Assembly (NCBI RefSeq): GCF_003460605.1
Contig: NZ_QTVN01000012.1
Coordinates: 68,263 to 132,262 of the forward strand
Direction: 5' to 3'
Length of the DNA stretch: 64,000 nucleotides
DNA from: Ruminococcus sp. AF31-8BH
GTDB lineage: Bacteria > Bacillota > Clostridia > Lachnospirales > Lachnospiraceae
Made by a program: the position numbers and the translations under genes. The notes beneath the pieces are model-generated. The model did not search any database, had not been told where the DNA came from, and was given only the letters and a program-made list of their open reading frames with translations. This document shows positions 44,526-53,397 of this stretch, in pieces (the first letter of the stretch is position 1; every line of letters starts with the position of its first letter).

Positions 44526-45614
44526 TCATAAAATGTATTTGCGCAGCGCAGTTGTGAATTCTTCGATTCTCTGCTGGGCAATCTCTTTCAAGGTTACCTG
44601 TTTCAGACAGTCTGCGAAGCGCATTTCCATCTCATACAGCCATTTGGTCTGGGCGGACTCAATCTCCTGGAAGTGGTTGCAGGCCAGCCAGTCCTCGTAA
44701 CTGATCGGCAGTGCATAGCCTAATTTTTCCTCGATCAGGGCGTTCATGTCGATCACATCGCAGCGCTCTAACATGCCCTTCCAGAAGTCCAGAACCTCCT
44801 CCACATGCTCATGGATCTCATATCTTCTGGCGCCGCCATCGTAGATAATGCATTTCTCAAACAGAGGATCCCGCATGGAAAGGGTTTCTCTTCGAAACTC
44901 CGGTGCGATGATGCCGTCTTTCCAGTAGAAATCCACGTCCGGAAGATTGATCCCGGATACGCCCTTGTCCTGATAGGTGCTGAAGATTCCCTCATAGTAA
45001 ACGGTGATAAATCCCTCGAAGTCCGGCCAGTACTCGCGGATCTCGCTGGTAAGCTTCTCCAGGATCTCGATTCCCTTGGTGCCGCCGATGGTGAAGATGA
45101 TGATGTTCCGAAGCTTGGCTCCATGTGCCCGGTAGAAATCGGTTACATAGCGCAGGCAGTGGATCAGAGTTTCGCCGGAGGCAATGATATCGCCGATCAT
45201 AAGGGTGCTGTCCGGCACCATGGTAAGCTTGCTGTACTTGATCTCCAGTCCTGCGATCTCGTCCTCCTGGAACACACGCTCGCTGGACAAAAAGCTGATG
45301 TCGTGTACGGGGATGTGCTCGCGATAGCAGCTCTCCTCAAGAGGATAGTTCAGGGCACCGCGAAGAATGGACAGGATGTTGGCTGTTGTCACCTTCTTCT
45401 GTTCCTTGAAATAGTAAAGCATCTGTGAGGTAGCAGGGATCAGGCAGTGGTAAACCTCATAGCCTACAACCTCCGGTGTGTTCATCAGTTTTCTTGTCTC
45501 CGCCTCTGATACCACATAGTATTCGTTCACATAGTCTCCGCCTGCCAGCTTGTAGCAGTCCACACCCTGATCAGAAAATTCTCTGACCAGTCTTACGTTT
45601 TCCCAGTTTTTCAT
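44526..45614 (-). CDS. Phosphoribosyltransferase-like protein
   Basis: 362 residues from ATG 45614. The only recognisable motif is TLMIGDIIASGETLIHCLRY, which matches the PRPP-binding loop of type I phosphoribosyltransferases (D-x-x-A-S/T-G-x-T) and sits in the middle of the chain. The C-terminal 150 residues are unlike known PRTases to me. In-frame alternative start codons extend to 45716, but a strong promoter would start transcription near 45712, and the earlier codons lie in an attenuator-like leader, so the shorter form is preferred; its ribosome site is weak. Co-transcribed with codB, which suggests pyrimidine salvage or its control. Confidence 0.6.
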   Translation of the reverse strand: MKNWENVRLVREFSDQGVDCYKLAGGDYVNEYYVVSEAETRKLMNTPEVVGYEVYHCLIPATSQMLYYFKEQKKVTTANILSILRGALNYPLEESCYREHIPVHDISFLSSERVFQEDEIAGLEIKYSKLTMVPDSTLMIGDIIASGETLIHCLRYVTDFYRAHGAKLRNIIIFTIGGTKGIEILEKLTSEIREYWPDFEGFITVYYEGIFSTYQDKGVSGINLPDVDFYWKDGIIAPEFRRETLSMRDPLFEKCIIYDGGARRYEIHEHVEEVLDFWKGMLERCDVIDMNALIEEKLGYALPISYEDWLACNHFQEIESAQTKWLYEMEMRFADCLKQVTLKEIAQQRIEEFTTALRKYIL

Positions 45615-45649
45615 CTGTCGTTTTCCAAACCCTTTCTCGCTTTTTCCGT

Positions 45650-45700
45650 AAAAAAGGCCCTCTTTTGCGTCGATCACATATTGGTTCCAGCAAAAGACAG
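45650..45700 (-). promoter_or_regulatory. Attenuator-like leader hairpin before the PRTase-like gene
   Basis: On the minus strand TCTTTTGC pairs with GCAAAAGA around about 21 nt, followed by GGGCC and TTTTTT. It lies between the promoter and the chosen start codon, so it may end transcription conditionally. No known riboswitch class was recognised. Confidence 0.45.
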
Positions 45701-45718
45701 CCTGTTTTTTTAACAAAG

Positions 45719-45747
45719 ATGATATGATGAATAGGCTTTATTGTCAA
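45719..45747 (-). promoter_or_regulatory. Promoter for the PRTase-like/codB/ygbA operon
   Basis: Minus-strand TTGACA (45747-45742), 17 bp, TATCAT (45724-45719). It is divergent from the luxS promoter. Confidence 0.75.
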
Positions 45748-45786
45748 GTGAAAATCCAGGAAATTTTTCTTTCCAGGATTCCTGTC

Positions 45787-45815
45787 TTGCCACTTTTTCC
45801 AGAGTCTGCTAAAAT
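45787..45815 (+). promoter_or_regulatory. Promoter for luxS
   Basis: TTGCCA (45787-45792), 17 bp, TAAAAT (45810-45815), with TGC just before the -10 box. Predicted start near 45822. Confidence 0.75.
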
Positions 45816-45858
45816 CAAGGGAGAATTTTATACTTTACAGAAAGCGAGGACCTTTTTT

Positions 45859-46338
45859 ATGGAAAAGATTACCAGTTTTACAATAGACCACATCAAGCTT
45901 CAGCCGGGAGTGTATGTTTCCCGCAAGGATCCGGTTGGAAACAGCGTGATCACCACTTTTGACATCCGCATGACTTCCCCCAATGAGGAGCCTGTGATGA
46001 ATACTGCAGAACTTCACACCATTGAGCATCTTGCAGCTACTTTTCTTCGCAACCACAGGGAATTCGGCCCTAAGATGATCTACTGGGGACCTATGGGCTG
46101 CCGTACCGGAAATTATCTTCTGCTGAACGGGGATTATGAATCTAAGGACATTGTGCCGCTTATGATCGAAACTTTTGAGTTTATCCGGGATTTCGAGGGC
46201 GAGGTGCCGGGCGCGTCTGCAAAGGACTGTGGAAACTACCTGGACATGAACCTTGGCATGGCAAAATATCTTGCAAAGAAGTTTCTGGATGAAGTGCTTT
46301 ACGATATTAAACCGGACAGACTGGTTTATCCAGAGTAA
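45859..46338 (+). CDS. luxS: S-ribosylhomocysteine lyase
   Basis: Splits S-ribosylhomocysteine to homocysteine and the precursor of autoinducer-2, part of the activated methyl cycle. ATG 45859 follows GAGG; 159 residues. The metal site is intact: HTIEHLAATFLRN supplies two histidines and the glutamate, and MGCRTGNYLLLNG plus KDCGNYLDMNL supply the conserved cysteines. No pfs or metabolic partner is adjacent. Confidence 0.98.
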   Translation: MEKITSFTIDHIKLQPGVYVSRKDPVGNSVITTFDIRMTSPNEEPVMNTAELHTIEHLAATFLRNHREFGPKMIYWGPMGCRTGNYLLLNGDYESKDIVPLMIETFEFIRDFEGEVPGASAKDCGNYLDMNLGMAKYLAKKFLDEVLYDIKPDRLVYPE

Positions 46339-46456
46339 ACCAGTTTCCGAAAATCAGTTTCTTCGCATCTTCGGAAACTACAGAACATATTTGCATTCAG
46401 GTCATGAATCTGCATATTCATGCAGTTGAATCAGAAGCAAATTCAAAACTTTCATG

Positions 46457-46516
46457 AAAAATGCCAGATGAGCAAATCACAAACACTGTGATTCCTACCC
46501 ATCTGGCATTTTTTAT
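46457..46516. terminator. Bidirectional terminator between luxS and the SH3 lipoprotein gene
   Basis: AAAAATGCCAGATG pairs with CATCTGGCATTTTTT around a loop of about 32 nt. T-runs lie on both sides, so it can end both convergent transcripts. A second inverted repeat, AGTTTCCGAA/TTCGGAAACT (46342-46379), lies nearer luxS. Confidence 0.85.
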
Positions 46517-46534
46517 TTCGTTCTCTTCAAAGCA

Positions 46535-47017
46535 TCAGCCTTCTGTGGAAGCGTCAACTGCCTGATCTGCACCGACATCTGCGGCTCCATCCGCTGCGCC
46601 TGCGTCTGCAGCTACTGCACTTACATAATCACCGGATACATATGCGGTCTGTCCCTCATAGGAAACCTCAACCCATCCATTGTCACACACACCAGTGCTG
46701 GTAAGCTGTGTGCCGTTTGCCACGCTGGCAACCAGAGCTGCATCTGTGCTTGCATCTGCACGAAGGTTTACATCTGCATTGGCAACGTAAGTACCATCCT
46801 GTTTGGTTACGTTCACGCCGCTTGCAGTCTGTACGACTACAACCTCAGGTGTAGGTGTTGCCTCTGGAGTAGGTGTTGCCTCCGGGGTAGGGGTTGGAAT
46901 CGGAGTAGGGGTAGCCTGTATAACAGTAACGGTTGCTCCTGCGCCTTCCTCAAATCCGCATCCCGGGATGCAAAGTGCTGCGCCAAGAAGCAGAGCAGCC
47001 AAACCTGCTTTTCTCAT
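46535..47017 (-). CDS. SH3-domain lipoprotein with Thr-Pro linker
   Basis: 160 residues. Lipoprotein signal peptide MRKAGLAALLLGAALCIPGC, then a Pro/Thr/Glu linker (about 34-62) built from repeats of PTPEAT, then a bacterial SH3 domain (NADVNLRADASTDAALVASV to AYVSGDYVSAV), then an Ala/Asp-rich tail. Surface-anchored; SH3b domains often bind peptidoglycan or peptides. AGGAGG precedes the ATG. The tandem repeat in the linker may vary in number between strains. Confidence 0.88.
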   Translation of the reverse strand: MRKAGLAALLLGAALCIPGCGFEEGAGATVTVIQATPTPIPTPTPEATPTPEATPTPEVVVVQTASGVNVTKQDGTYVANADVNLRADASTDAALVASVANGTQLTSTGVCDNGWVEVSYEGQTAYVSGDYVSAVAADAGAADGAADVGADQAVDASTEG

Positions 47018-47163
47018 AGTATTATTCCTCCTTTACAAAGCATCACTGCCTTGGATTCATGTTACTGTCCACTCCATGCACAGTAACGGATTGATTCTTC
47101 TGTTATGAAAGTCAGCTGCCTCCCATCAGCAGCCGCATACTCTTTTTGCGAATCGTTACAATT

Positions 47164-47192
47164 AATATACAGTATTATTACAAAATATGCAA
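47164..47192 (-). promoter_or_regulatory. Promoter for the SH3 lipoprotein gene
   Basis: Minus-strand TTGCAT (47192-47187), 17 bp, TATATT (47169-47164). It starts just after the end of the XdhC-family gene. Confidence 0.6.
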
Positions 47193-47213
47193 GTCCTAAG
47201 TGAAGGGAACTGC

Positions 47214-48239
47214 TTACACCCGCTCGAATACCACCGTTACCTGGCCGCCGCAGATCATGCCAAGGCTGTCTTTGCCGTCGGCGGTGAGGGCGTAGTGCTT
47301 CACTTCTTTGTCCTTCACTTCCGGGCAGTGGTTGATGGCTTCGAATTCTACCTTGCCGCCGCCAATGCTGCCTTCGATATGGCCGGATGGCTCCACAAAC
47401 ATTTTGCTGCCTACTCCTCTTGGGGAGGAACCGGATTTCTCGGCAATGGTCACCATTACGCCATGGCGGCCCTCCTGTACTGCTGCCTCTACCTTTTCAT
47501 CGCAGTAGGCGCTGTAGTGCTGATTTTTCACCTTGACAATCTCTGCCATAATGCTGACTGCAATTTCCTCGGGAAGCTGTCCGCCAAGAGGGATTCCGAT
47601 GGGGGCATGAACCTGATCAAGTTCTTCCAGGGAATAGCCCTCCTTCAGGAGATTTTCCCGGGTGATCCGCACTTTATTTTTGCTGCCAATCATTCCCAGA
47701 TACTCATAAGGACGCTTCAAAAGCCTGCGAAGGCAGTCGGCATCTCCAAGATGGCCTCTTGTCAGGATCACGTAATAGGCGTTTTCATAGGGAACAATGT
47801 ACTGATCCAAATCCTTGAAATCCCCGTAAACCAGCTCGTCTGCCTCCGGGAAGCGCTCTTTTGTCACAAAATCTTCTCTGTCATCCATGATGGTCACATG
47901 AAAGCCCAGCATTTTTCCCAGATGGGCGGTAGGCTGGGATACGTGACCGCCGCCGAAAATAGCAAGCCTTGGATTTTTGCGATAGTCTTCCACGAAAATC
48001 CGAATGCCGTCGGCAGTTATGACTTTTGTTTCTCTAGCATCGTTTAACAGTGGGAGATATTTTTCCCAGATTTCTCTGTCTTCTTCCTGTTCTGGAATCA
48101 GGCTCTTCTCCTGCGCTGCTGCATCTGGATTTCCAGGCTGTCTCACAATACACTTTTTCCCCATGTCCGGACCATCCAGAATGATCGCTGTCTTGATCCG
48201 CCCTTTTTCTTCCAGTATTTCATAAATTTTATTATACAC
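47214..48239 (-). CDS. XdhC/CoxI-family protein, domains in permuted order
   Basis: 341 residues related to XdhC, a chaperone that helps insert molybdenum cofactor into xanthine dehydrogenase-type hydroxylases. The NAD-like Rossmann part comes first (LAIFGGGHVSQPTAHLGKML at about residues 93-112), while the CoxI-type part comes last (SGSSPRGVGSKMFVEPSG, GSIGGGKVEFEA, GMICGGQVTVVFE). Canonical XdhC has the reverse order. No molybdenum hydroxylase is in the window; the nearby dihydropyrimidinase hints at a purine/pyrimidine catabolism setting. Confidence 0.8.
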   Translation of the reverse strand: MYNKIYEILEEKGRIKTAIILDGPDMGKKCIVRQPGNPDAAAQEKSLIPEQEEDREIWEKYLPLLNDARETKVITADGIRIFVEDYRKNPRLAIFGGGHVSQPTAHLGKMLGFHVTIMDDREDFVTKERFPEADELVYGDFKDLDQYIVPYENAYYVILTRGHLGDADCLRRLLKRPYEYLGMIGSKNKVRITRENLLKEGYSLEELDQVHAPIGIPLGGQLPEEIAVSIMAEIVKVKNQHYSAYCDEKVEAAVQEGRHGVMVTIAEKSGSSPRGVGSKMFVEPSGHIEGSIGGGKVEFEAINHCPEVKDKEVKHYALTADGKDSLGMICGGQVTVVFERV

Positions 48240-48267
48240 GACACTTCACCTCATTTTCAAAATTTCA

Positions 48268-48296
48268 TTGCACCTTTCTTTTTCGTATATTATAAT
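48268..48296 (+). promoter_or_regulatory. Promoter for the DAACS symporter gene
   Basis: TTGCAC (48268-48273), 17 bp, TATAAT (48291-48296), close before GGGAGGA and ATG 48318. Confidence 0.75.
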
Positions 48297-48317
48297 ACAT
48301 CGGGAGGAATTTTCACA

Positions 48318-49529
48318 ATGAAGAAAAAAAGAATTATGACCAGTTTTCCGGTCCGGATTCTGGCGGTAAGCATCCCCGGCCTGCTTGCGGGGCTGTTTTT
48401 CAACGCCACCCGTACCATGGGATTCACATCCGGCGCACTGAATCTGGTTGTTACAACACGTTATGTACTTAGCCAGCTGATTGCATTTCTGGCACCTCTT
48501 ATTATTATCGGGCTGATGGCATCCTCCATCATTTCCGTAAAAAAAGATCCCACGCCAGCCACCAAACCTGTGATCCGCATTACTTATATTTCCATGCTGG
48601 GGGCGGCTGCGTTTTCGGCGGTGCTTGGATACCTGATCATCCCAAGGCTTCCGGTTTCCACAGACAGCTTGTCCTTCCGCTTTTTGCCGGACACCCTGTT
48701 TGAGCTTCCCATTCCGGCACCGTTTTCCGCTTTAAGTGCACTTGTGCTTGCCATCCTGCTGGGATTCGGAGCCTGCTGGACCAATGCGGTGCGCACCAAG
48801 GAGCTGCTCAATGAGTTTCGGGGAATTACCCTTTCCCTGATGTCCAGGGTTCTGCTGCCGATTCTTCCAGCTTATATCGGACTTTCCCTGTGCACCCTTG
48901 CTTATCAGGGGTATTTCATTAAGTATCTGCCCCTTCTGCTTCTGACGCTGGTAATCGTGATTCCGGTGTATGGCATCTGGACTTTGCTCTTGTATTATTT
49001 TGCAGGCTCTTATTCCGGGGAAAAGCCCTGGAAAGTTCTGAAAGAATACCTGCCGGTCTGTAAGATGGCGCTGATGACCCGCTCTTCTGCAGCCACAGGC
49101 AAATATTCCCTGGAGGCAGCTTCTAAGTGTGAATGTCTGGAACAGGATCTTACAAAAGATGCACTTCCTCTTTTTACACAGATCCATCACTGCGGTTCTG
49201 TGCTTACAGAGGTATTTTTCGCGATGATGATCTCCAGGATTCTTTACGGTTCTGTTCCGGCACCTGGCACCATGGTGATTTTTTCCGTGCTTCTTGCTAC
49301 CTGCTCCATTGGCACTCCGGGGCTTCCCTGGGGAACGGTGATGGTATCACTTGGAACCCTTACAGGAATCCTGAAATTCGGGGATTCGGGAGTGGCGCTG
49401 ATGTTTGCGGTATTTGCCATCCATGACGGATTTGCGGCAGCCTGCAACATGACCTGTGACGGAGCGCTGGCACTGATCCTGACAGGATATGCGAAAAAGC
49501 GGGAAATTTCAAAAAACACAGATATATAA
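48318..49529 (+). CDS. Dicarboxylate/amino acid:cation symporter (DAACS)
   Basis: 403-residue membrane protein of the DAACS/GltP family. It has about eight long hydrophobic segments, the serine-rich reentrant loop seen as MTRSSAATGKYSLEAA, and the second loop STGTPGLPW-like CSIGTPGLPWGTVMV, followed by FAIHDGFAAACNMTCDGALA, the substrate-site helix. Substrate could be glutamate, aspartate, serine/threonine or dicarboxylates. Monocistronic with its own promoter and terminator. Confidence 0.88.
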   Translation: MKKKRIMTSFPVRILAVSIPGLLAGLFFNATRTMGFTSGALNLVVTTRYVLSQLIAFLAPLIIIGLMASSIISVKKDPTPATKPVIRITYISMLGAAAFSAVLGYLIIPRLPVSTDSLSFRFLPDTLFELPIPAPFSALSALVLAILLGFGACWTNAVRTKELLNEFRGITLSLMSRVLLPILPAYIGLSLCTLAYQGYFIKYLPLLLLTLVIVIPVYGIWTLLLYYFAGSYSGEKPWKVLKEYLPVCKMALMTRSSAATGKYSLEAASKCECLEQDLTKDALPLFTQIHHCGSVLTEVFFAMMISRILYGSVPAPGTMVIFSVLLATCSIGTPGLPWGTVMVSLGTLTGILKFGDSGVALMFAVFAIHDGFAAACNMTCDGALALILTGYAKKREISKNTDI

Positions 49530-49596
49530 AAATATGCGCCCTTTGCGGCATAAGGTTTACCAAAAGCCACGCCGCAAAAGACGCATATTTTTTCTA
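49528..49596. terminator. Bidirectional terminator between symporter and dihydropyrimidinase genes
   Basis: AAAATATGCG and CTTTTGCGGC-type arms (AAAATATGCGCCCTTTGCGGC with GCCGCAAAAGACGCATATTTT, one mismatch) form a hairpin of about 20 bp, with T-runs after. Confidence 0.8.
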
Positions 49597-49624
49597 AAAC
49601 TTTTTCCAACAGGCTCTGGCAAAA

Positions 49625-51004
49625 CTATGCCAGCGGCTGTCTCAATCCTCTCTTAATATAGGTTCCAAGCTTTTCCTGCACCAGTTTTCCATCCTCTACA
49701 GCCAGATTGCCGCGCAGGAATACTTTGTCAATATCCCCGTGGATTTCAAAGCCTTCGTATGGGTTATTGTCCGTATTGTATGCATGTGTTTTCGCGGAAA
49801 TCACATTCTCTTTTTCCGGGTCAAACACCACGATATCTGCATCGCTGCCTTCTGCGATCACACCTTTATTGGGATACACGCCATACAGCTTTGCCGGATT
49901 TTCGCAGAGAAGCTGGCACATTTTCTCCACAGAGATCCTGCCGGTGCGCACGCCATAAGTATACAGAAGAGTTCCTCTTGTCTGAACCCCGGGAAGGCCT
50001 CCTGGAATCTTGGTGAAATCTTCTTTTCCCATTGCTTTTTGCGCCAGGGTAAAGCTGCACTGGTCAGTTGCAACCGTCTGGATCTGGCCCTCTGCAAGTG
50101 CCTTCCACAGGCAGTCCTGGTCCTCTTTCTTACGGATCGGAGGTGCGCACACATACTTGGCGCCTTCGAAATCCGGTTTGGAATACACACTGTCATCCAG
50201 TACCAGATACTGGGGACAGGTTTCTGCAAAGACAGTCTGTCCGTTTTCTCTTGCGCGAAGGATTTCCTCATAAGCCTTGCGGTTGGTAAGATGAACTACC
50301 ATTACCGGTGCTTTTGCCTCCTTTGCAATTACCAGAAGTCTGTGAACAGCCTCAGCCTCCATGGTATCCGGGCGCACCAACGGATGATTTTCCGGCCCTG
50401 TTTTTCCCTGTGCCTTGGCCTCCTGAATCAGCGCATCGATCACCCCTGCATTCTCACAGTGAACCCCTGCAAAGCAGCCTTTCTCATTTAAGGCCTTCAC
50501 GATTTTGTAAAGATCCTCATCGTCCACGATCATAGCTGGATAAGTCATATAAAGCTTGAAGCTGGTAATTCCCTCATCAATCATATCCTGGATTTCTTTT
50601 TTGGTTTCCTCATTCCACTCTACAATAGACATATGGAAAGAATAGTCGCAGGAGCATTTACCATCTGCCTTTTTGTGCCATTTCGCGAGGCCTTCCTTTA
50701 AAGTATGTCCCCCTTTGTCCTGAGAAGCAAAGTCAATGACCAGAGTGGTTCCTCCAAGGATAGCTGCCCTGGTTCCGGTTTCAAAGTCATCTGCTGTTAC
50801 CGTTCCGGCAACCTCCAAGTCAAAATGTGTATGTCCGTCAATAAAGCCCGGAAACAAAAGCTTTCCGGTTACGTCCACCACCTTGGCGTCCTGCTCAAAA
50901 AGCGACTCTCCCACGCGGATGATCTTCTCTCCTTCCACCAGCACGTCCAGCTTTTTCCCGCCTGTACCTGATATTACCGTTCCGTTTTTTAAGAGATATT
51001 TCAT
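49625..51004 (-). CDS. hydA: Dihydropyrimidinase/D-hydantoinase
   Basis: Zinc amidohydrolase that opens dihydropyrimidine or hydantoin rings. ATG 51004 follows GGGGGACGG; 459 residues. Metal-site motifs: FPGFIDGHTHFDLEV, the carboxylated lysine in ITSFKLYMTYPAM, CFAGVHCENAGV, VMVVHLTNRKAYEE and QTVATDQCSF. Substrate-loop details are not enough to choose between dihydropyrimidinase and hydantoinase. No dihydropyrimidine dehydrogenase or ureidopropionase is adjacent. Confidence 0.9.
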   Translation of the reverse strand: MKYLLKNGTVISGTGGKKLDVLVEGEKIIRVGESLFEQDAKVVDVTGKLLFPGFIDGHTHFDLEVAGTVTADDFETGTRAAILGGTTLVIDFASQDKGGHTLKEGLAKWHKKADGKCSCDYSFHMSIVEWNEETKKEIQDMIDEGITSFKLYMTYPAMIVDDEDLYKIVKALNEKGCFAGVHCENAGVIDALIQEAKAQGKTGPENHPLVRPDTMEAEAVHRLLVIAKEAKAPVMVVHLTNRKAYEEILRARENGQTVFAETCPQYLVLDDSVYSKPDFEGAKYVCAPPIRKKEDQDCLWKALAEGQIQTVATDQCSFTLAQKAMGKEDFTKIPGGLPGVQTRGTLLYTYGVRTGRISVEKMCQLLCENPAKLYGVYPNKGVIAEGSDADIVVFDPEKENVISAKTHAYNTDNNPYEGFEIHGDIDKVFLRGNLAVEDGKLVQEKLGTYIKRGLRQPLA

Positions 51005-51038
51005 AATCCGTCCCCCATTTCCATTATTTCTATTAGTA

Positions 51039-51067
51039 AATATAACATATGTTTTCACTGCGTTCAA
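51039..51067 (-). promoter_or_regulatory. Promoter for the dihydropyrimidinase gene
   Basis: Minus-strand TTGAAC (51067-51062), 17 bp, TATATT (51044-51039). Confidence 0.7.
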
Positions 51068-51188
51068 GAAAGCTGGCACGAATTTTTTTCAGTGTGCAAC
51101 AATTTTTTTGTAAAACATCTTTTTATTTCCATCCAGGCATGTTATGATATAAGAAACATACGGTAACATCCTGCACTTAAAATAATGA

Positions 51189-51194
51189 TATAAT
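51189..51194 (+). promoter_or_regulatory. Possible -10 box for the YheO-like gene
   Basis: TATAAT at 51189-51194 without a good -35 match. It would give a leader of about 80 nt with no recognised regulatory fold. Confidence 0.4.
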
Positions 51195-51282
51195 AGTAAT
51201 TGCAGACAGGATCTGAAGTCTCTTTGAAAAACTCAGGATCCAAAGCAGTTGCAAAAGATATTTACATAACAGGAGGGTAAAT

Positions 51283-51918
51283 ATGGGAAGATTAACTGTC
51301 TTACAGCAGATTGCTCAGGATATCGCTGCGGAGTTCGGAGCAGACTGCGAAGTGGTAATCCATGATCTGAAAACACAGGAGCCTGAACACTCTATTATTT
51401 ATATTGTAAATGGTCACGTGACCGGACGAAATGTAGGCGACGGACCATCTGATGCTGTTTTTGACGGAATCCGGCAGAAAAGACGAGGGGACAGTGCACC
51501 TGCAGATCACAACGGTTACCTGATGAAGACCGCAGACGGCAAAATCCTTAAATGCAGCACATCCTATATTAAAGACGATGACGGCAGCCTTCATTACGTA
51601 TTTGGTATTAACTATGATATTACCAAGCTGACCATGATCAACAGTGCATTGAATGATCTGATCACACCTACGGACAAGGAGGAGAAGCCTAAGCAGATCA
51701 CCCACAGTGTCAATGACCTGCTTGACCGTCTGATTGAGGAATCTGTAAGTCTGGTTGGAAAGCCTGTTGCTCTTATGAATAAAGAGGATAAGGTTACTGC
51801 CATACAGTTTTTAAATGACTCCGGAGCTTTCCTTATCACGAAATCCGGAGATAAGGTAGCTAATTATTTCGGGATCTCCAAGTATACGCTGTACAGCTAT
51901 ATTGATGTGAATAAATAA
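51283..51918 (+). CDS. YheO-like PAS/HTH transcriptional regulator
   Basis: 211 residues. The N-terminal 110 form a YheO-type PAS domain (AAEFGADCEVVIHDLKTQE, HNGYLMKTADGKILKCSTSY, FGINYDITKL), and the C-terminal 60 a helix-turn-helix of the DauR/YheO kind (FLNDSGAFLITKSGDKVANY, FGISKYTLYSYID). Relatives control D-amino acid or other catabolic genes. Divergent from the dihydropyrimidinase gene, so that gene is its likely target. AGGAGG lies 7 nt before the ATG. Confidence 0.88.
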   Translation: MGRLTVLQQIAQDIAAEFGADCEVVIHDLKTQEPEHSIIYIVNGHVTGRNVGDGPSDAVFDGIRQKRRGDSAPADHNGYLMKTADGKILKCSTSYIKDDDGSLHYVFGINYDITKLTMINSALNDLITPTDKEEKPKQITHSVNDLLDRLIEESVSLVGKPVALMNKEDKVTAIQFLNDSGAFLITKSGDKVANYFGISKYTLYSYIDVNK

Positions 51919-51933
51919 GGTCTTACGACCACC

Positions 51934-51969
51934 GCCTATCCTGTTGGCCGACAGGATAGGCATTTTTTT
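51934..51969 (+). terminator. Intrinsic terminator after the YheO-like gene
   Basis: GCCTATCCTGT (51934-51944) pairs exactly with ACAGGATAGGC (51951-51961); seven Ts follow. Confidence 0.92.
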
Positions 51970-52017
51970 CAAGCACAGCTTCATCGCCTTTGCAATGAAA
52001 AATCCCATAACATTTTT

Positions 52018-53346
52018 CTATTTATCAGTCGGCCATGACCTTCTGAGAGCCACATAGGATATTAAAAAGTTTGCAAGCCATCCAGCTGGTACAGCAAGCC
52101 AGACAAATGCAATGCCAAAACGCGGCGCAAAAATCAAAGCAACAGAAAGACGGATTGCCAGGTTCACCATATTTGCAATGAGAAATGGGCGCATGATTCC
52201 GAGACCACGAAGGACTCCATCGGTTGCCATTTTGATTCCCATAAAGATAAAGAAATAACCGAGCCATCTCATATAATCCCCAGATACCTGATAGGCCAGG
52301 GCTGTTCCGTCTTTACCAAGAAACAGCGAGGAAATTTGCGTGTGGAGCGTTTCAATTATAATGAAGGCAATGACTGCAAAACACACATCCAATACCAGTG
52401 CAGCCTGGTAGCCTTTTTTGATACGCTGTGGTTTATTTGCACCAAGGTTCTGGGAAACATATGGTGAAACCGCATTACCGATGGATACAAAAATCAGAGA
52501 AAAAACGTTCTCAACTCGCATCGTCGCCGAATACCCCGCGAGTGCCTGTGTACCGAAAGGATTTACAACTGCCTGCACGATCATCATGCCGATAGATACT
52601 GTAGACTGCTGCAGAACCGAAGGCACAGCAATTTGAAACATAGAAAGTAACTCCTGCCTGTCAAACCAGTCAAAGTGACTTTTATATCGCCGCATCCGAT
52701 GGAAGAAAATCAAAAGTGAAAACACGGCAGAAATGCCTTGTGCAATCAAAGTTGCAAGCGCCGCACCGAACACGCCGAGATCAAGGCCGGCTACCATCCA
52801 AAGATCCATAAAGATATTTAAGATTGACGAAAATATCAGGAGTCCCAGTGGAATTTTTGATTCTCCTATAGAAGTAAACATCGTTGAAAGAATGTTATAC
52901 ATAAACAGGAACGGAAAGCCCACAAAATAGACACGCAAATACAGCACTGCGTCATCCAGTATATCGGCAGGGGTTTGCAGTGCGCTCATCATCGAGCGGG
53001 AAAAACAAAAGCCAAAAACACCAAGGACTATGCTTAGAATTAAAAAGCTAATCAAGGACGTTGACACAATGGTTTTCATTTTTCCATACTCCCTGGCACC
53101 AAAGTAACGGCTCACGAGTACACCGGCGCCGACACCTGCACCCAGCGCCACACAAATAAAAACATTGGTCAGTGCTGCACAGGCACCAACAGCTGCAAGT
53201 GCGGAGGAACCCACAAACTGACCGACGATGATGGAATCAGCCATATTATATATTTGCTGAAAAAAGCTGCCTAGAATCATCGGCATTGCAAAAACCGTCA
53301 GCGCTTTAAGAGGCGCATCTATAATCAAATACTCATCTTTTGACAT
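52018..53346 (-). CDS. MATE-family efflux transporter
   Basis: 442-residue MATE protein with about 12 hydrophobic segments. Family sequences: ADSIIVGQFVGSSALAAVGA near the N-terminus, VLVSRYFGAREYGKMKTIVS, and MRVENVFSLIFVSIGNAVSP with YVSQNLGANKPQRIKKG in the second half. Only loosely similar to the exporter at 35558-36901, so not a recent duplicate. Its promoter carries a dyad, and an Lrp-family regulator gene is divergent from it, which suggests regulated export of a drug or metabolite. Confidence 0.92.
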   Translation of the reverse strand: MSKDEYLIIDAPLKALTVFAMPMILGSFFQQIYNMADSIIVGQFVGSSALAAVGACAALTNVFICVALGAGVGAGVLVSRYFGAREYGKMKTIVSTSLISFLILSIVLGVFGFCFSRSMMSALQTPADILDDAVLYLRVYFVGFPFLFMYNILSTMFTSIGESKIPLGLLIFSSILNIFMDLWMVAGLDLGVFGAALATLIAQGISAVFSLLIFFHRMRRYKSHFDWFDRQELLSMFQIAVPSVLQQSTVSIGMMIVQAVVNPFGTQALAGYSATMRVENVFSLIFVSIGNAVSPYVSQNLGANKPQRIKKGYQAALVLDVCFAVIAFIIIETLHTQISSLFLGKDGTALAYQVSGDYMRWLGYFFIFMGIKMATDGVLRGLGIMRPFLIANMVNLAIRLSVALIFAPRFGIAFVWLAVPAGWLANFLISYVALRRSWPTDK

Positions 53347-53397
53347 TATCTTACTCTTTCCTCCATCCGAATCAATTTTATATCTTCTAAATGCAAG

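Noticed and set aside
35558..53346. The two MATE genes as a recent duplication
   Set aside because: Only general family similarity; lengths, termini and loop sequences differ throughout.
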